This document shows, one piece after another, positions 1 through 7,848 of a stretch of 8,417 nt of DNA (position 1 is the first letter of the stretch; every line of letters begins with the position of its first letter). Position numbers and translations under genes: made by a program. The stretch covers positions 1 through 8,417 of the forward strand of contig JAKBAF010000039.1 in assembly GCA_021809305.1 (NCBI GenBank). The letters are read 5' to 3'. The notes under the pieces were generated by a model. It was not told the DNA's origin, did no database searches, and saw only the letters and a list, made by a program, of their open reading frames with translations. This stretch comes from a bacterium (lineage in GTDB: Bacteria; Chlamydiota; Chlamydiia; Chlamydiales; JAFEGQ01).

Positions 1-3000
1 GGTGGAGCGACCTGCTGGCATCTTGGCGCACTTCTTGGCGCACTTATGGAAGGGCTTGTCGATGCCAAGCAGCCCTCATTAGCTTGGGATATCTTCGTTA
101 TCTCCGCTTCACTTGATCTACCCATAATCTTTATCCCCAACTTCGATCCTGCGCAGGCAGGATGCGGTGCACTCTCCGAGCTTCAGAGATGCGGAGAGTC
201 CGGACTCACAACGCTCTCCCTAATTCTCTCATCACTGAAGACGCGCCGCTCCCCTCTTCTTAGATCTTCTGATGTGCAAAAAATGGCAGCGTGTGCGCTA
301 GCGCAAACCACGTCCCTCCCACTAAGTGAGCGGCGCTCTCTCTTCAACAACATAAGGCGCACACCCCTTATCAACGTCAAAGAGCTCCAGCCCTGGCTCT
401 GCGATCATGTGATTGCGCTCACGCTTTGCCATGTCGAGGCGGAGGTGATCAGCTCTTGCCTGCGCTATCTGACCTCCTATGAGCCCCTCCTCGATCGGCT
501 AAGAGCTCTTGATCTAGAAAGCTATGCCGCCTCTCTTAGCCTCCTTGCAGCGCACCTTCCGCAAGAGGTGGCTCTTCTGGCCCTAAAGGAAGTTGCAGCG
601 CTATTAAACAAAGAGGAAGACAAGTTGGAGGGTAATCGCCTCCCCATAGTGCTCATCCATATTCAAACCGCCCTCAACAAGATCGAACGTCCGGGCAGAA
701 ACAAGATCGAGCGAACCCTCAGTAAGTGGGCCGCCCGAAAGGGGCTGAGGAGCACTCGCTACCTTAGCGCCCTCCTAAAAACAGGCCAGCTTGAGAGCTG
801 CTCTGAAATCTACCGCCATCGCCAACTGATTCAGGGTATGAAAAGCGACAAGGAGGTCAATGCGGCCATAACCACATCGCTGCGCGACGGGCTGCACAGC
901 CCATCCTCTAACGAGCGCAGCGCAGCTGTAGCCTTGGCCATCGATGAGAGCTTGCTGAAAAAAGCTAATAACCGGGAGAAGCAAGCCATCGGAATAGGCC
1001 TTCTCCATGCGCTTCAATCAGGAACGCCTCTCACACCCGCACAAGGTCAGCGTCTGCTCGAAATCCAATCCTCAGAAGGTCCCGCCCTCTCCCCATATTC
1101 GCCAGATCTCTGCTGGCAGCTTCCTCTTTTGCTTCTCACATTAGAGGCAATGCCGAAAGCAACGAAGGGCTACGCTAAGCAGTGCGCACCGTTCTTGGAA
1201 GGTCTTCTTACCGGCTATTCAAACGAGGAGAGTGAGGAGCTCGCTGCTGTCCGAGAGCTTGCTGTTCAAAAGAGGTTGATAAGAGTAAAAAACAATACGA
1301 TCAATAAAGAACTACCCGAGGAGGGCTCTCTCCCTCTTCCACCACGAGCCATAAGGCGGACTAAGAAGCGCGTTAAACAAAAGAAGCCCGCCCCTGAGAT
1401 CGCACCCTGCCCCTCTTTTACAACCGTCACCCTCAATGAAGCAAAGAGGGCCTTCCTGGGCAAACTAAATGGCACCTCATCGCCAGATTATCCTGAGGCT
1501 CTCTCTCTTGCACAGGAGGCTGCCTGGCTCATCAAAGGAGCCATCGATTCGGACAGTTCAGTTGAGCTATCGCAGATTGTCAGCTTCTTCGGCACGGTCT
1601 ACCACCACCGCTCGCTCCAAAGGAGTGAGCCCGCAAAAGGCCTCCTTCGCGCGTGTGGGGAAGAGCTAGCGACCTACCTGATCGATAGGCGCGCAAGTGA
1701 GGAGGTGGTCTCATTGCTTCTGGTGATAAGACGCGAGACAGCTTTTCACAAAAAACTTTCCAATCAGGTTACCGCAATGTGGGCCTATTGGGGCAACTGG
1801 GAACCCTTAGTACAGTTCTGCAACAATTCTCGTGTGACCTGCTTTGGCGAGCCATTCTGGGAAGCGTTATTTTCGCAATTCAAGGGGGAAGGAGAGAGCT
1901 GCTCTGCGGATAAGTTCATCAACACCCTGAAGCGGCTACTCGAGCTCTTTTCCTCCCCTAGCACTGAGTTAGAAAAGGCGAATATTTGCCATATTGTCAT
2001 CGGACTTGGCTCTCTCTTCAGCCGGAGAGATGAGGAGCCTCTCTTGAAAGCTGCCCTTTACACATCAGATGCTGTCAACCTCCTTTTTCTTTGGATGGGT
2101 GCGCTCGATCAGTTTTCAGCAAGTGAGTGCGATGCCAGCGTGAACGGCAGAGGACTCCTACACTCTCAACAGCTGCTGCTCTCGCTCTTTAAAGAGGAGT
2201 CTCGAGGATATCGCTACGCTCTGAACACGCAGCAGATGAACCACCTGCAGCAGTGGAAGATTGGAACATGCATTTGGTCAGGGTCGATGCCAGACCTCTG
2301 CTTGGGCCATACGGAGCTCATGGCGCTAGCAGATGAAAACCCACCGAGGGCGTGTAATCTCGTGCTAGCAGCCAGTCTCTATGCGATCTATAAGGCACTG
2401 TATAATCGCATAGGTACGAGCGAAAAAGAGCAAAGAGCGTGGGCACGCACTGCCCTCTCTTTTGACAAGGCACACGCCTCTAACAGACGCATCTTGCACA
2501 TTCTCAAATGCATAGATCACGAATCACTTATCTTTCTCGTAAAGGCCACAACCTTCCAAGCAGAGCTTCTCCTTGTGGATGAGAACGAGGGGCAGTCCTG
2601 TGACTCAGCTGTCCATCTCTTTCCCTCTCTCTTCGGAACACCTATCACGCGAGAGACAGCGCAGGGGTTCCAGCAATTTATTGCCTCTGCAGGAGAAACA
2701 CTCTTGCTAGCCCTTATTCAATCGCCCTATCTCTCTAGATACCTTGGACAGATTACCTTTCTTACAAACCTGGCGCTCAACTTTCGAGAGCCGAAGGTTA
2801 GACCCGAGCTGCTACTAACAGCCGCGCGCGAGGAGGGCTCGGTTGCCGCTTTCCAGGCCTCCATTGAACTTTTGCGTGCGCAAAAGATGGCCGGCCTTCC
2901 CTTTGAGGATGCCCAAGAGAGGAGCACATCACTATCCGCTGAGGCGCGTGCAGTTAAGCGTTGGACAGCTCTCTTAAAAATGTGGGAGCCAAGTTACCAA

Positions 3001-4176
3001 GCACCGGAAGGGGCGTTATGGGACCAGGGACTCTACGAGGGCTGCATCATATTAGGCCACCTACCCTGCCATGGGATCGATGAGCAAATTCGAAGTGATG
3101 CGGTCAGCCAGGCCGTTCGGTCAACTCAATACCTACTCGATGAGTTCATTAGGTCCCCAACTCCCTTAAGAATCCACCTGGCGCTCAACCTACTTCTGCC
3201 TTTTGGAAGAGGGATTGATCCTGCTGACACTCCAAGGCGACTTATTGACCTCTATCTAAGTGGCAAAGAGGCGGGGGTAGAGGAAGACATCCTCGGAAAG
3301 GTACTCGGGCGGCTCGCCGGACATCAAGCTTTTATGGAGGCTGAACTCTGCTTATCAGAGGAGACCCGAAGGCTACTCCCTGAAGAAGAGCTCTCTCGTA
3401 TCGCAGCAATAGAGGCTCACTACTACCGCGCGATCTCATCTGATACGCAAGAAGCGGCTGAGGCACCTCACCTCGCAATTGCCCTTCTCGATATGGGGCT
3501 CCTTAAGACAAGATGCTATGAATCCACTACAGTGGGGAGGGAAGAGAGAGACCAGATTGCAGAGACCGCCTTTGCCGAGTGGGAGAGGCTACTCCAGTAT
3601 CCTGCGGTTAAAGAGGCGCTTCAGCGTAATGAGAGCGCCTCCCTCTCCACTGTATGTGATGAGTATACCCTTCTTGTTGGGAGTCTCCAGGTAGAGTGCA
3701 GAGAGCGAAATAAGCTGAAGCGAAGTATCGATATACTAGAGCGCCTCAGCCAATCTCCCATTGCCCCTATCAACCTAACGTTCCTCAAGAGTCTCCATCG
3801 CAGGATTCTCTATTCTTATGACCCGCTAAAAGCCCTCCTCATAGAGGAGTGCGGGCACCTCACGACGCTCTTTAACCGATCTATTGCCAAGTTCTATGCC
3901 GATGCCAACTCGCTCGATGAGTTTGAAGATCTTGTGCGTCACATAGTCCTCTACCTCACACGCCAAGGCAAGGATCTTGTAACAAGTGTTGTCCTCCTCT
4001 GGTCGGAGCTCAAAAACCGGCTTTCACCTGGCTTCAAGGATCGGTTTATCCATGAATGGAGAGTCGCCATCGATAGGGAGAAAATGGCAGACAATTATGG
4101 CGATGTTTTACAGTATCTCCTGAATCTCTCGGAAAACGAGCATATGGAGGCACCTTCGGGTGAGAAGGAGGTTTGA
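1..4176 (+). CDS. Large leucine-rich, mostly helical protein of unknown function (5' end outside window)
   Basis: I do not recognise this protein. The frame is open from base 1 to TGA at 4174-4176, followed in frame by TAG. The first ATG is at 46 and gives 1376 residues. It has no Shine-Dalgarno sequence before it, and the 15 preceding codons (ending LGALLGAL) read as ordinary protein, so the real start is probably to the left. Residues are numbered from that ATG. Residues 1-405 form a leucine/alanine-rich helical region. Residues 406-455 are a proline- and lysine/arginine-rich linker with RRTKKRVKQKK at 437-447. Residues 456 to about 1365 are again leucine-rich with many amphipathic helix-like stretches, suggesting an alpha-solenoid (HEAT- or TPR-like), though I cannot assign a named repeat. 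I see no signal peptide at ATG46, no membrane segment and no nucleotide-binding or catalytic motif. It converges on the next gene with a 6-bp gap. The long uninterrupted frame supports a real gene; the function is unknown. Confidence 0.88.
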   Translation, partial: GGATCWHLGALLGALMEGLVDAKQPSLAWDIFVISASLDLPIIFIPNFDPAQAGCGALSELQRCGESGLTTLSLILSSLKTRRSPLLRSSDVQKMAACALAQTTSLPLSERRSLFNNIRRTPLINVKELQPWLCDHVIALTLCHVEAEVISSCLRYLTSYEPLLDRLRALDLESYAASLSLLAAHLPQEVALLALKEVAALLNKEEDKLEGNRLPIVLIHIQTALNKIERPGRNKIERTLSKWAARKGLRSTRYLSALLKTGQLESCSEIYRHRQLIQGMKSDKEVNAAITTSLRDGLHSPSSNERSAAVALAIDESLLKKANNREKQAIGIGLLHALQSGTPLTPAQGQRLLEIQSSEGPALSPYSPDLCWQLPLLLLTLEAMPKATKGYAKQCAPFLEGLLTGYSNEESEELAAVRELAVQKRLIRVKNNTINKELPEEGSLPLPPRAIRRTKKRVKQKKPAPEIAPCPSFTTVTLNEAKRAFLGKLNGTSSPDYPEALSLAQEAAWLIKGAIDSDSSVELSQIVSFFGTVYHHRSLQRSEPAKGLLRACGEELATYLIDRRASEEVVSLLLVIRRETAFHKKLSNQVTAMWAYWGNWEPLVQFCNNSRVTCFGEPFWEALFSQFKGEGESCSADKFINTLKRLLELFSSPSTELEKANICHIVIGLGSLFSRRDEEPLLKAALYTSDAVNLLFLWMGALDQFSASECDASVNGRGLLHSQQLLLSLFKEESRGYRYALNTQQMNHLQQWKIGTCIWSGSMPDLCLGHTELMALADENPPRACNLVLAASLYAIYKALYNRIGTSEKEQRAWARTALSFDKAHASNRRILHILKCIDHESLIFLVKATTFQAELLLVDENEGQSCDSAVHLFPSLFGTPITRETAQGFQQFIASAGETLLLALIQSPYLSRYLGQITFLTNLALNFREPKVRPELLLTAAREEGSVAAFQASIELLRAQKMAGLPFEDAQERSTSLSAEARAVKRWTALLKMWEPSYQAPEGALWDQGLYEGCIILGHLPCHGIDEQIRSDAVSQAVRSTQYLLDEFIRSPTPLRIHLALNLLLPFGRGIDPADTPRRLIDLYLSGKEAGVEEDILGKVLGRLAGHQAFMEAELCLSEETRRLLPEEELSRIAAIEAHYYRAISSDTQEAAEAPHLAIALLDMGLLKTRCYESTTVGREERDQIAETAFAEWERLLQYPAVKEALQRNESASLSTVCDEYTLLVGSLQVECRERNKLKRSIDILERLSQSPIAPINLTFLKSLHRRILYSYDPLKALLIEECGHLTTLFNRSIAKFYADANSLDEFEDLVRHIVLYLTRQGKDLVTSVVLLWSELKNRLSPGFKDRFIHEWRVAIDREKMADNYGDVLQYLLNLSENEHMEAPSGEKEV
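22..45 (+). repeat. Perfect tandem duplication of a 12-bp unit
   Basis: The unit cttggcgcactt occurs twice in direct contact (22-33 and 34-45). In the reading frame of the large gene it encodes LGAL-LGAL. Twelve is a multiple of three, so the duplication keeps the frame, as expected of slippage inside a coding sequence. This supports these bases being translated, with ATG46 not the true start. Confidence 0.85.
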
Positions 4177-4187
4177 TAGAGATCAAA
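4172..4187. repeat. Inverted repeat covering both convergent stop codons
   Basis: TTTGAT (4172-4177), a four-base AGAG loop, then ATCAAA (4182-4187) make a perfect 6-bp palindromic stem. It contains the TGA of the plus-strand gene and, on the other strand, the TGA of the minus-strand gene. The stem is AT-rich and has no T-run on either side, so it is not a convincing intrinsic terminator. Two TGA stops facing each other already supply part of the symmetry (TGA/TCA). Confidence 0.6.
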
Positions 4188-7100
4188 TGATTCCAACTCT
4201 TTCGTTTACAAAAGGGAAGGCTAACCGCGCGATCTGCTGGAGTTGTTCAATAGATCGAAAGAGGTAGCTTTCATAAACCTCGGCAAGACAGCTCTCTTTA
4301 TTTGCATTGTGCTTTGCCCGAACGAGTTCTTCCCCCCCTTCAACTTTCGACCACCCCTCTTCAACATCTAGTAGGTGACTCTCCTCTTCGGCGAGCCTAA
4401 AGAGCCCCGCAAGACTCTTAGCAAAAGGCGTGAGCTCTCTTCCTTGGGGCGCCAGGACGTGGTGAACAAAGTTACCAAGCACTCTGCGCCCACTAATTAG
4501 CCAGCTAAAAGAAGGGCGATCAAGGTCTGGCACTCGGGCTAGCTGATCGAAAGAGCCCCCACCCTCTGCCATGTACGACTGAGAGTTTCGCAAGCAGTGG
4601 TTAAGCAGGACAATGTTGTCGCTAAAGAAGAGAGAGCGTGAACCACCAGGCGCTGGGGCATCGACAAGGTGGCACCCCTCAATTCTCAAATCGAGGTGCA
4701 CGAGCGCTGCGAGATGGAGCCGTTTGAGGGCACGCAGGGCGCTATGCAAAGAGGCAAGCCCATCGTGTAGGAGTGTGTGCGAGCCTTTCCTCTTTGAATC
4801 GAGCTGTGAAATAGTAAGGCGTAGATCGTGAATAAGATCTGAGAGCACGGCGTTTCGCCTTTCCAGTCGCCGCTCCTCATCCGAATCCTCTCCGCAAACA
4901 GGTAGATGGATGATCACCTGCAAGAGGCGGCTTATGGATAGACACGCAACTCTTGCCTCTTCAATGGAGTTAATAGGTGAATTTTCAGCCACCAGCGGTG
5001 GAATCTCACCCTCATCCAAAGCGGGTGATCCGGGGTAGGCTTCTTCTGGCAATGAGAGATTTGCAGCCATTACCTCCTCCTCCAAAGAGAGCGCCTGGTG
5101 GGCAAGACCTGAAAGTTCAAATCGAGTGAACTCATTATTGCTTTGGAGGCAGCGATAGAAGGAGAGCGCGCCCGAGAGGCCCGGAAGCAGGTAGTAAGAA
5201 AAGAGCCTCTCCACGCTCTCATTGATTTCTGCTGCGTCTCCTTTCTGATAAGCGCTTTCAAGTCTCTCAACAAAGAGCAGGAGCTCAGGCGTGGCAGCAT
5301 CCGGGCGGAGGCTAAGCTGCTCTTTCAATACTCCACGATAATTGAGGATCTCATTTGAGCGATCAAGGCACCCCGCAACAGAGAGGAAGCGCGAGAGAGG
5401 CTCTCTCCAGTGAAGGGGAACCTCATCGCTTTCCACAAGGTGGGAGAGGGGGGCAAAATCGAGCGCAAGATGGTGGCCGTAAATCGGGCGCCCACCAATG
5501 CGAGGATAGATATGAGCCGTGACGTGCTGATCTGGGTCGTAGATAGGAAGTATAGCAGAGGAGAGCTCTGCCAACCCCTCGAAGAGGCGCCTCTGCCAAT
5601 CAAGTAAGTGGAAGGCCTCATCGTAGGAGGGCGAGCTGTTTGAGCCGATGCGCTCCAGCGTGTGGATAAGGCCATGCAAGCTATAGACAAACTTCAAATG
5701 ACCAAAATAAAGGTGCTCTTTGCGCCATCCCTGCTCATCGTTGCCCTGTATTTGGAGAGAGTGAGAGGAGAGGTTCTTTAGCTCTCCAACAAGTGAGGTA
5801 AGCAGTCCTACCCTTGAGAAAGAGAGGGTCGAGGGCTGAGAGGCTATCTCCTCAGTTAGGCTGGCCATTAGGGGGAGAGATGTGGCTGGGGCGTGCGAGC
5901 CTCTGGGAGCCTCTTCTACCTCCTTCTCTCTCTCTTCCTTCTCAACCGCGCCCTTACTAGGACGATCGTTCAATCTATTCATTCGCGCCGTGCGTCGCCG
6001 CTCATTGGCGAGACGACGTCGGGGGGTTACCGCGTTCGAATCAGCCCCCTTCTCTTCGAGATGGGGAAGAATGGGCTCTTGTAGACTATGCAGAACCGCC
6101 TGGTAGATAAGCTGACAGAGGCCTGTAAAGTTGTGTAGGGCCTCGACATACGCCCTCTCACTTTTCTTGACCACTTGCTCGCTCTCGAGCAGTCGATCAC
6201 ACCCGAGCTCAGGGCTATTTGCTACGACGCCACGAGCAACCGCAATGATATCGAATAGCAGAAAAGCAAGTTGCTGCACACCCGCTCGTCGCAAACTGGG
6301 CTCCCCTTCTCCGCCTAATTGCGCAATGATAGCCTCCATCTCCTTCTTAATCTCGCTCCATAACTTAAATAGAAGGCTGGCTTCTTTATAGTACTCTTCG
6401 AAGGATGCACCCTTTGCTAGGCTATTCGCAAGCCGTGTCGTGACGACGACGCGAAAGTTCTCTTCTCCAGCTTCCCACCCTTCAAGAAAGGTTCGGCTTG
6501 TTGAAAGGATATCCTCCGCCTCCCACGTTCCTAATTCTATAAGAAGAGAGGGCCAAAGACGTTCGAGATCAGCGATTATCGAAAGAATAGTTTCATTATA
6601 GGACTCCACTCTCCAAGACAGCCCCTCCAGGTCGGCTACTACGCGAGGTGATATGTCTTGGCGTTGAATCTCTTCAATTAAGCGACTCACTTGCTTTGAC
6701 CGCATCATATTTTGAGCGCTTATCTCAACCACTATTCGGCAATGAATTCTATGATAGGTTATCAGAGAGAGAGGCCTCCCCTCCAAAGAGCTCAAAAGAT
6801 ATCTGATCTCTTCTATGTCCTGTTTCCACCCTTCAATCGCCTGGAGGTAGACGTCCACGAATTGATCCACCTGGCTCTTGCCCCCAAGGGCTAATCGATG
6901 CTTATCAAAATGGGCAAGCGAGAAGAGTGTCGCCTCACAGCGACGAATCAAAGGAGCCCACTGTTCAGATAAAGAGAGAGGAGTCGGGTCATGGCTTATG
7001 GCAAGGTCTAGATTTTCAGAGACCAGTGCCCTGAGAACCTCGATCTGGCCGCGCAACTGGCCTAGTAGAGGTATGCCTTTTAGTGTTGAATCACTTAAGG

Positions 7101-7686
7101 CATTAATGGCTTCGTCGAGACCTATGAGGGCCATCTCTTTTACAGCCTCTTTGTTCATGATATCACGCCTAAAAGCGCTTCTATCTCCGGCTTCGTAGTG
7201 GCGTTTACGGGGCCCGCCAAAGCGAGCAGAGATAGAGAGGGGTGTCAAGGCAAGAAGAGTGAGATGATGGGCCTTCCAAAAGAGAGCTTGTCCAGATATG
7301 GAGAGGGTTTGGACAATCTCAATATTTTCCCCCTCCTTTCTAGCTAGGAAAGTAGTTTCATTAATGCTATTGACTTTTTGACGCACTGCAAAGCTAGCCC
7401 AAGCATTTTTAAAGGAGAGGATCAGCTGATCTGCAATGAGATGAATCCTTGATGAGAAGGGGCTTCTTCCTTGGCCCATCAAACGGTTGCAAATGGTGAG
7501 TGGATCACCGCGCCAACCATTCACCCACCTCTTCCGGGCCGTCCCTCTAGACGGCTCTGCCCTACCACGTAATGCAGCGCTTGCAACCGACTCGGTCGCC
7601 TGCTCCCGGCCCGATCGGTTACCCCTTGGCCTATTGCGACTCGTACTTGCTGGTTTGCTTGCACTAACGGGCTTACTCTCTTCCAT
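4183..7686 (-). CDS. Large two-lobed helical protein of unknown function with basic N-terminal tail
   Basis: I do not recognise this 1167-residue protein. The start is well fixed: ATG at 7684-7686 has GAGGA six bases upstream, and an in-frame TGA (7696-7698) lies three codons before it. Residues 1-53 look disordered: nine Ser, thirteen Arg/Lys, five Glu, with a repeated SKP. Residues 60 to about 545 form a first helical lobe. Residues 545-605 are a charged linker: seven Arg among residues 556-568, then seven Glu among 582-592. Residues 606-1167 form a second lobe. This contains a His cluster (H721, H725, H738, H739) and a helix-like stretch at 972-1001 with leucines spaced three to four apart. 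I see no Sec signal peptide, transmembrane segment, Walker motif or known enzyme signature. It lies downstream of dnaE on the same strand behind a 162-bp spacer with a -10 box. A secreted or structural role is possible in a host-associated bacterium; that is inference. Confidence 0.9.
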   Translation of the reverse strand: MEESKPVSASKPASTSRNRPRGNRSGREQATESVASAALRGRAEPSRGTARKRWVNGWRGDPLTICNRLMGQGRSPFSSRIHLIADQLILSFKNAWASFAVRQKVNSINETTFLARKEGENIEIVQTLSISGQALFWKAHHLTLLALTPLSISARFGGPRKRHYEAGDRSAFRRDIMNKEAVKEMALIGLDEAINALSDSTLKGIPLLGQLRGQIEVLRALVSENLDLAISHDPTPLSLSEQWAPLIRRCEATLFSLAHFDKHRLALGGKSQVDQFVDVYLQAIEGWKQDIEEIRYLLSSLEGRPLSLITYHRIHCRIVVEISAQNMMRSKQVSRLIEEIQRQDISPRVVADLEGLSWRVESYNETILSIIADLERLWPSLLIELGTWEAEDILSTSRTFLEGWEAGEENFRVVVTTRLANSLAKGASFEEYYKEASLLFKLWSEIKKEMEAIIAQLGGEGEPSLRRAGVQQLAFLLFDIIAVARGVVANSPELGCDRLLESEQVVKKSERAYVEALHNFTGLCQLIYQAVLHSLQEPILPHLEEKGADSNAVTPRRRLANERRRTARMNRLNDRPSKGAVEKEEREKEVEEAPRGSHAPATSLPLMASLTEEIASQPSTLSFSRVGLLTSLVGELKNLSSHSLQIQGNDEQGWRKEHLYFGHLKFVYSLHGLIHTLERIGSNSSPSYDEAFHLLDWQRRLFEGLAELSSAILPIYDPDQHVTAHIYPRIGGRPIYGHHLALDFAPLSHLVESDEVPLHWREPLSRFLSVAGCLDRSNEILNYRGVLKEQLSLRPDAATPELLLFVERLESAYQKGDAAEINESVERLFSYYLLPGLSGALSFYRCLQSNNEFTRFELSGLAHQALSLEEEVMAANLSLPEEAYPGSPALDEGEIPPLVAENSPINSIEEARVACLSISRLLQVIIHLPVCGEDSDEERRLERRNAVLSDLIHDLRLTISQLDSKRKGSHTLLHDGLASLHSALRALKRLHLAALVHLDLRIEGCHLVDAPAPGGSRSLFFSDNIVLLNHCLRNSQSYMAEGGGSFDQLARVPDLDRPSFSWLISGRRVLGNFVHHVLAPQGRELTPFAKSLAGLFRLAEEESHLLDVEEGWSKVEGGEELVRAKHNANKESCLAEVYESYLFRSIEQLQQIARLAFPFVNERVGII

Positions 7687-7692
7687 CTTAAG

Positions 7693-7697
7693 TCCTC
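7693..7697 (-). promoter_or_regulatory. Ribosome binding site GAGGA of the 1167-residue gene
   Basis: On the minus strand GAGGA is followed by CTTAAG and then ATG, a six-base spacing close to the optimum for a Shine-Dalgarno site. It overlaps the in-frame TGA at 7696-7698, which rules out a longer open frame. Together they fix the start codon. Confidence 0.8.
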
Positions 7698-7711
7698 AGA
7701 ATTTTTAAAAT

Positions 7712-7717
7712 ATTATA
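7712..7717 (-). promoter_or_regulatory. Putative -10 box TATAAT upstream of the 1167-residue gene
   Basis: A perfect TATAAT reads on the minus strand 26 bases before the ATG, implying a short leader of roughly 20 bases. At 17-bp spacing the -35 position (7735-7740) reads TAGTTA, matching TTGACA at only three of six bases, so the promoter may be weak or activator-dependent. The surrounding bases are AT-rich, so chance occurrence is not excluded. If it works, this gene can be transcribed independently of dnaE. Confidence 0.5.
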
Positions 7718-7737
7718 ACTCGATCGTGCTTTATTAA

Positions 7738-7758
7738 CTACAGCTATTTGCTGGTTAG
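7738..7758. repeat. Imperfect hairpin / candidate operator beside the expected -35
   Basis: CAGC (7741-7744), a TATTT loop, then GCTG (7750-7753) form a perfect 4-bp stem. After a two-base bulge (7754-7755), CTA (7738-7740) pairs with TAG (7756-7758), extending it to seven pairs. It lies directly upstream of, and partly over, the expected -35 of the minus-strand promoter, where a regulator could bind. It is short enough to be chance. Confidence 0.3.
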
Positions 7759-7848
7759 ATGGGATGAGTCATATGCGTTGTTGCTGCCGCACAGGCGCAT
7801 CAAGCAGTTTCTAGCTGAATTACTACGGGCGAAGCCGTTAAAAAAAAC
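7759..7848. other. Unexplained spacer between dnaE and the 1167-residue gene
   Basis: This block is richer in G and C than the AT-rich promoter side of the spacer. It ends in GGGCGAAGCCG beside a run of eight A (7840-7847). The plus strand is stop-free from 7709 to TAA at 7850-7852 (47 codons), with a protein-like stretch YLLVRWDESYALLLPHRR, but it has no ATG and no ribosome site. It could be a decayed gene end, a dispersed intergenic repeat or a small RNA; I cannot tell which. I saw no second copy in this window. Confidence 0.3.

Noticed and set aside
676..720. Near-repeat of AACAAGATCGA encoding NKIER twice in the left gene
   Set aside because: It is a single short imperfect duplication inside coding sequence, with no third copy, so there is no basis for a repeat domain.
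5325..5690. 121-codon minus-strand frame inside the 1167-residue gene
   Set aside because: It lies wholly inside the long gene in another frame on the same strand, with a biased composition (rich in Ser, Arg and Leu) and no recognisable motif.
6206..6226. Ten-base match (gctatttgct) to the spacer hairpin at 7743-7752
   Set aside because: It is too short to exceed chance in a window of this size, and the flanking bases do not match.
6878..7198. 106-codon plus-strand frame antisense to the 1167-residue gene
   Set aside because: Its composition is typical of an antisense shadow of a leucine- and glutamate-rich gene, and it has no family resemblance.
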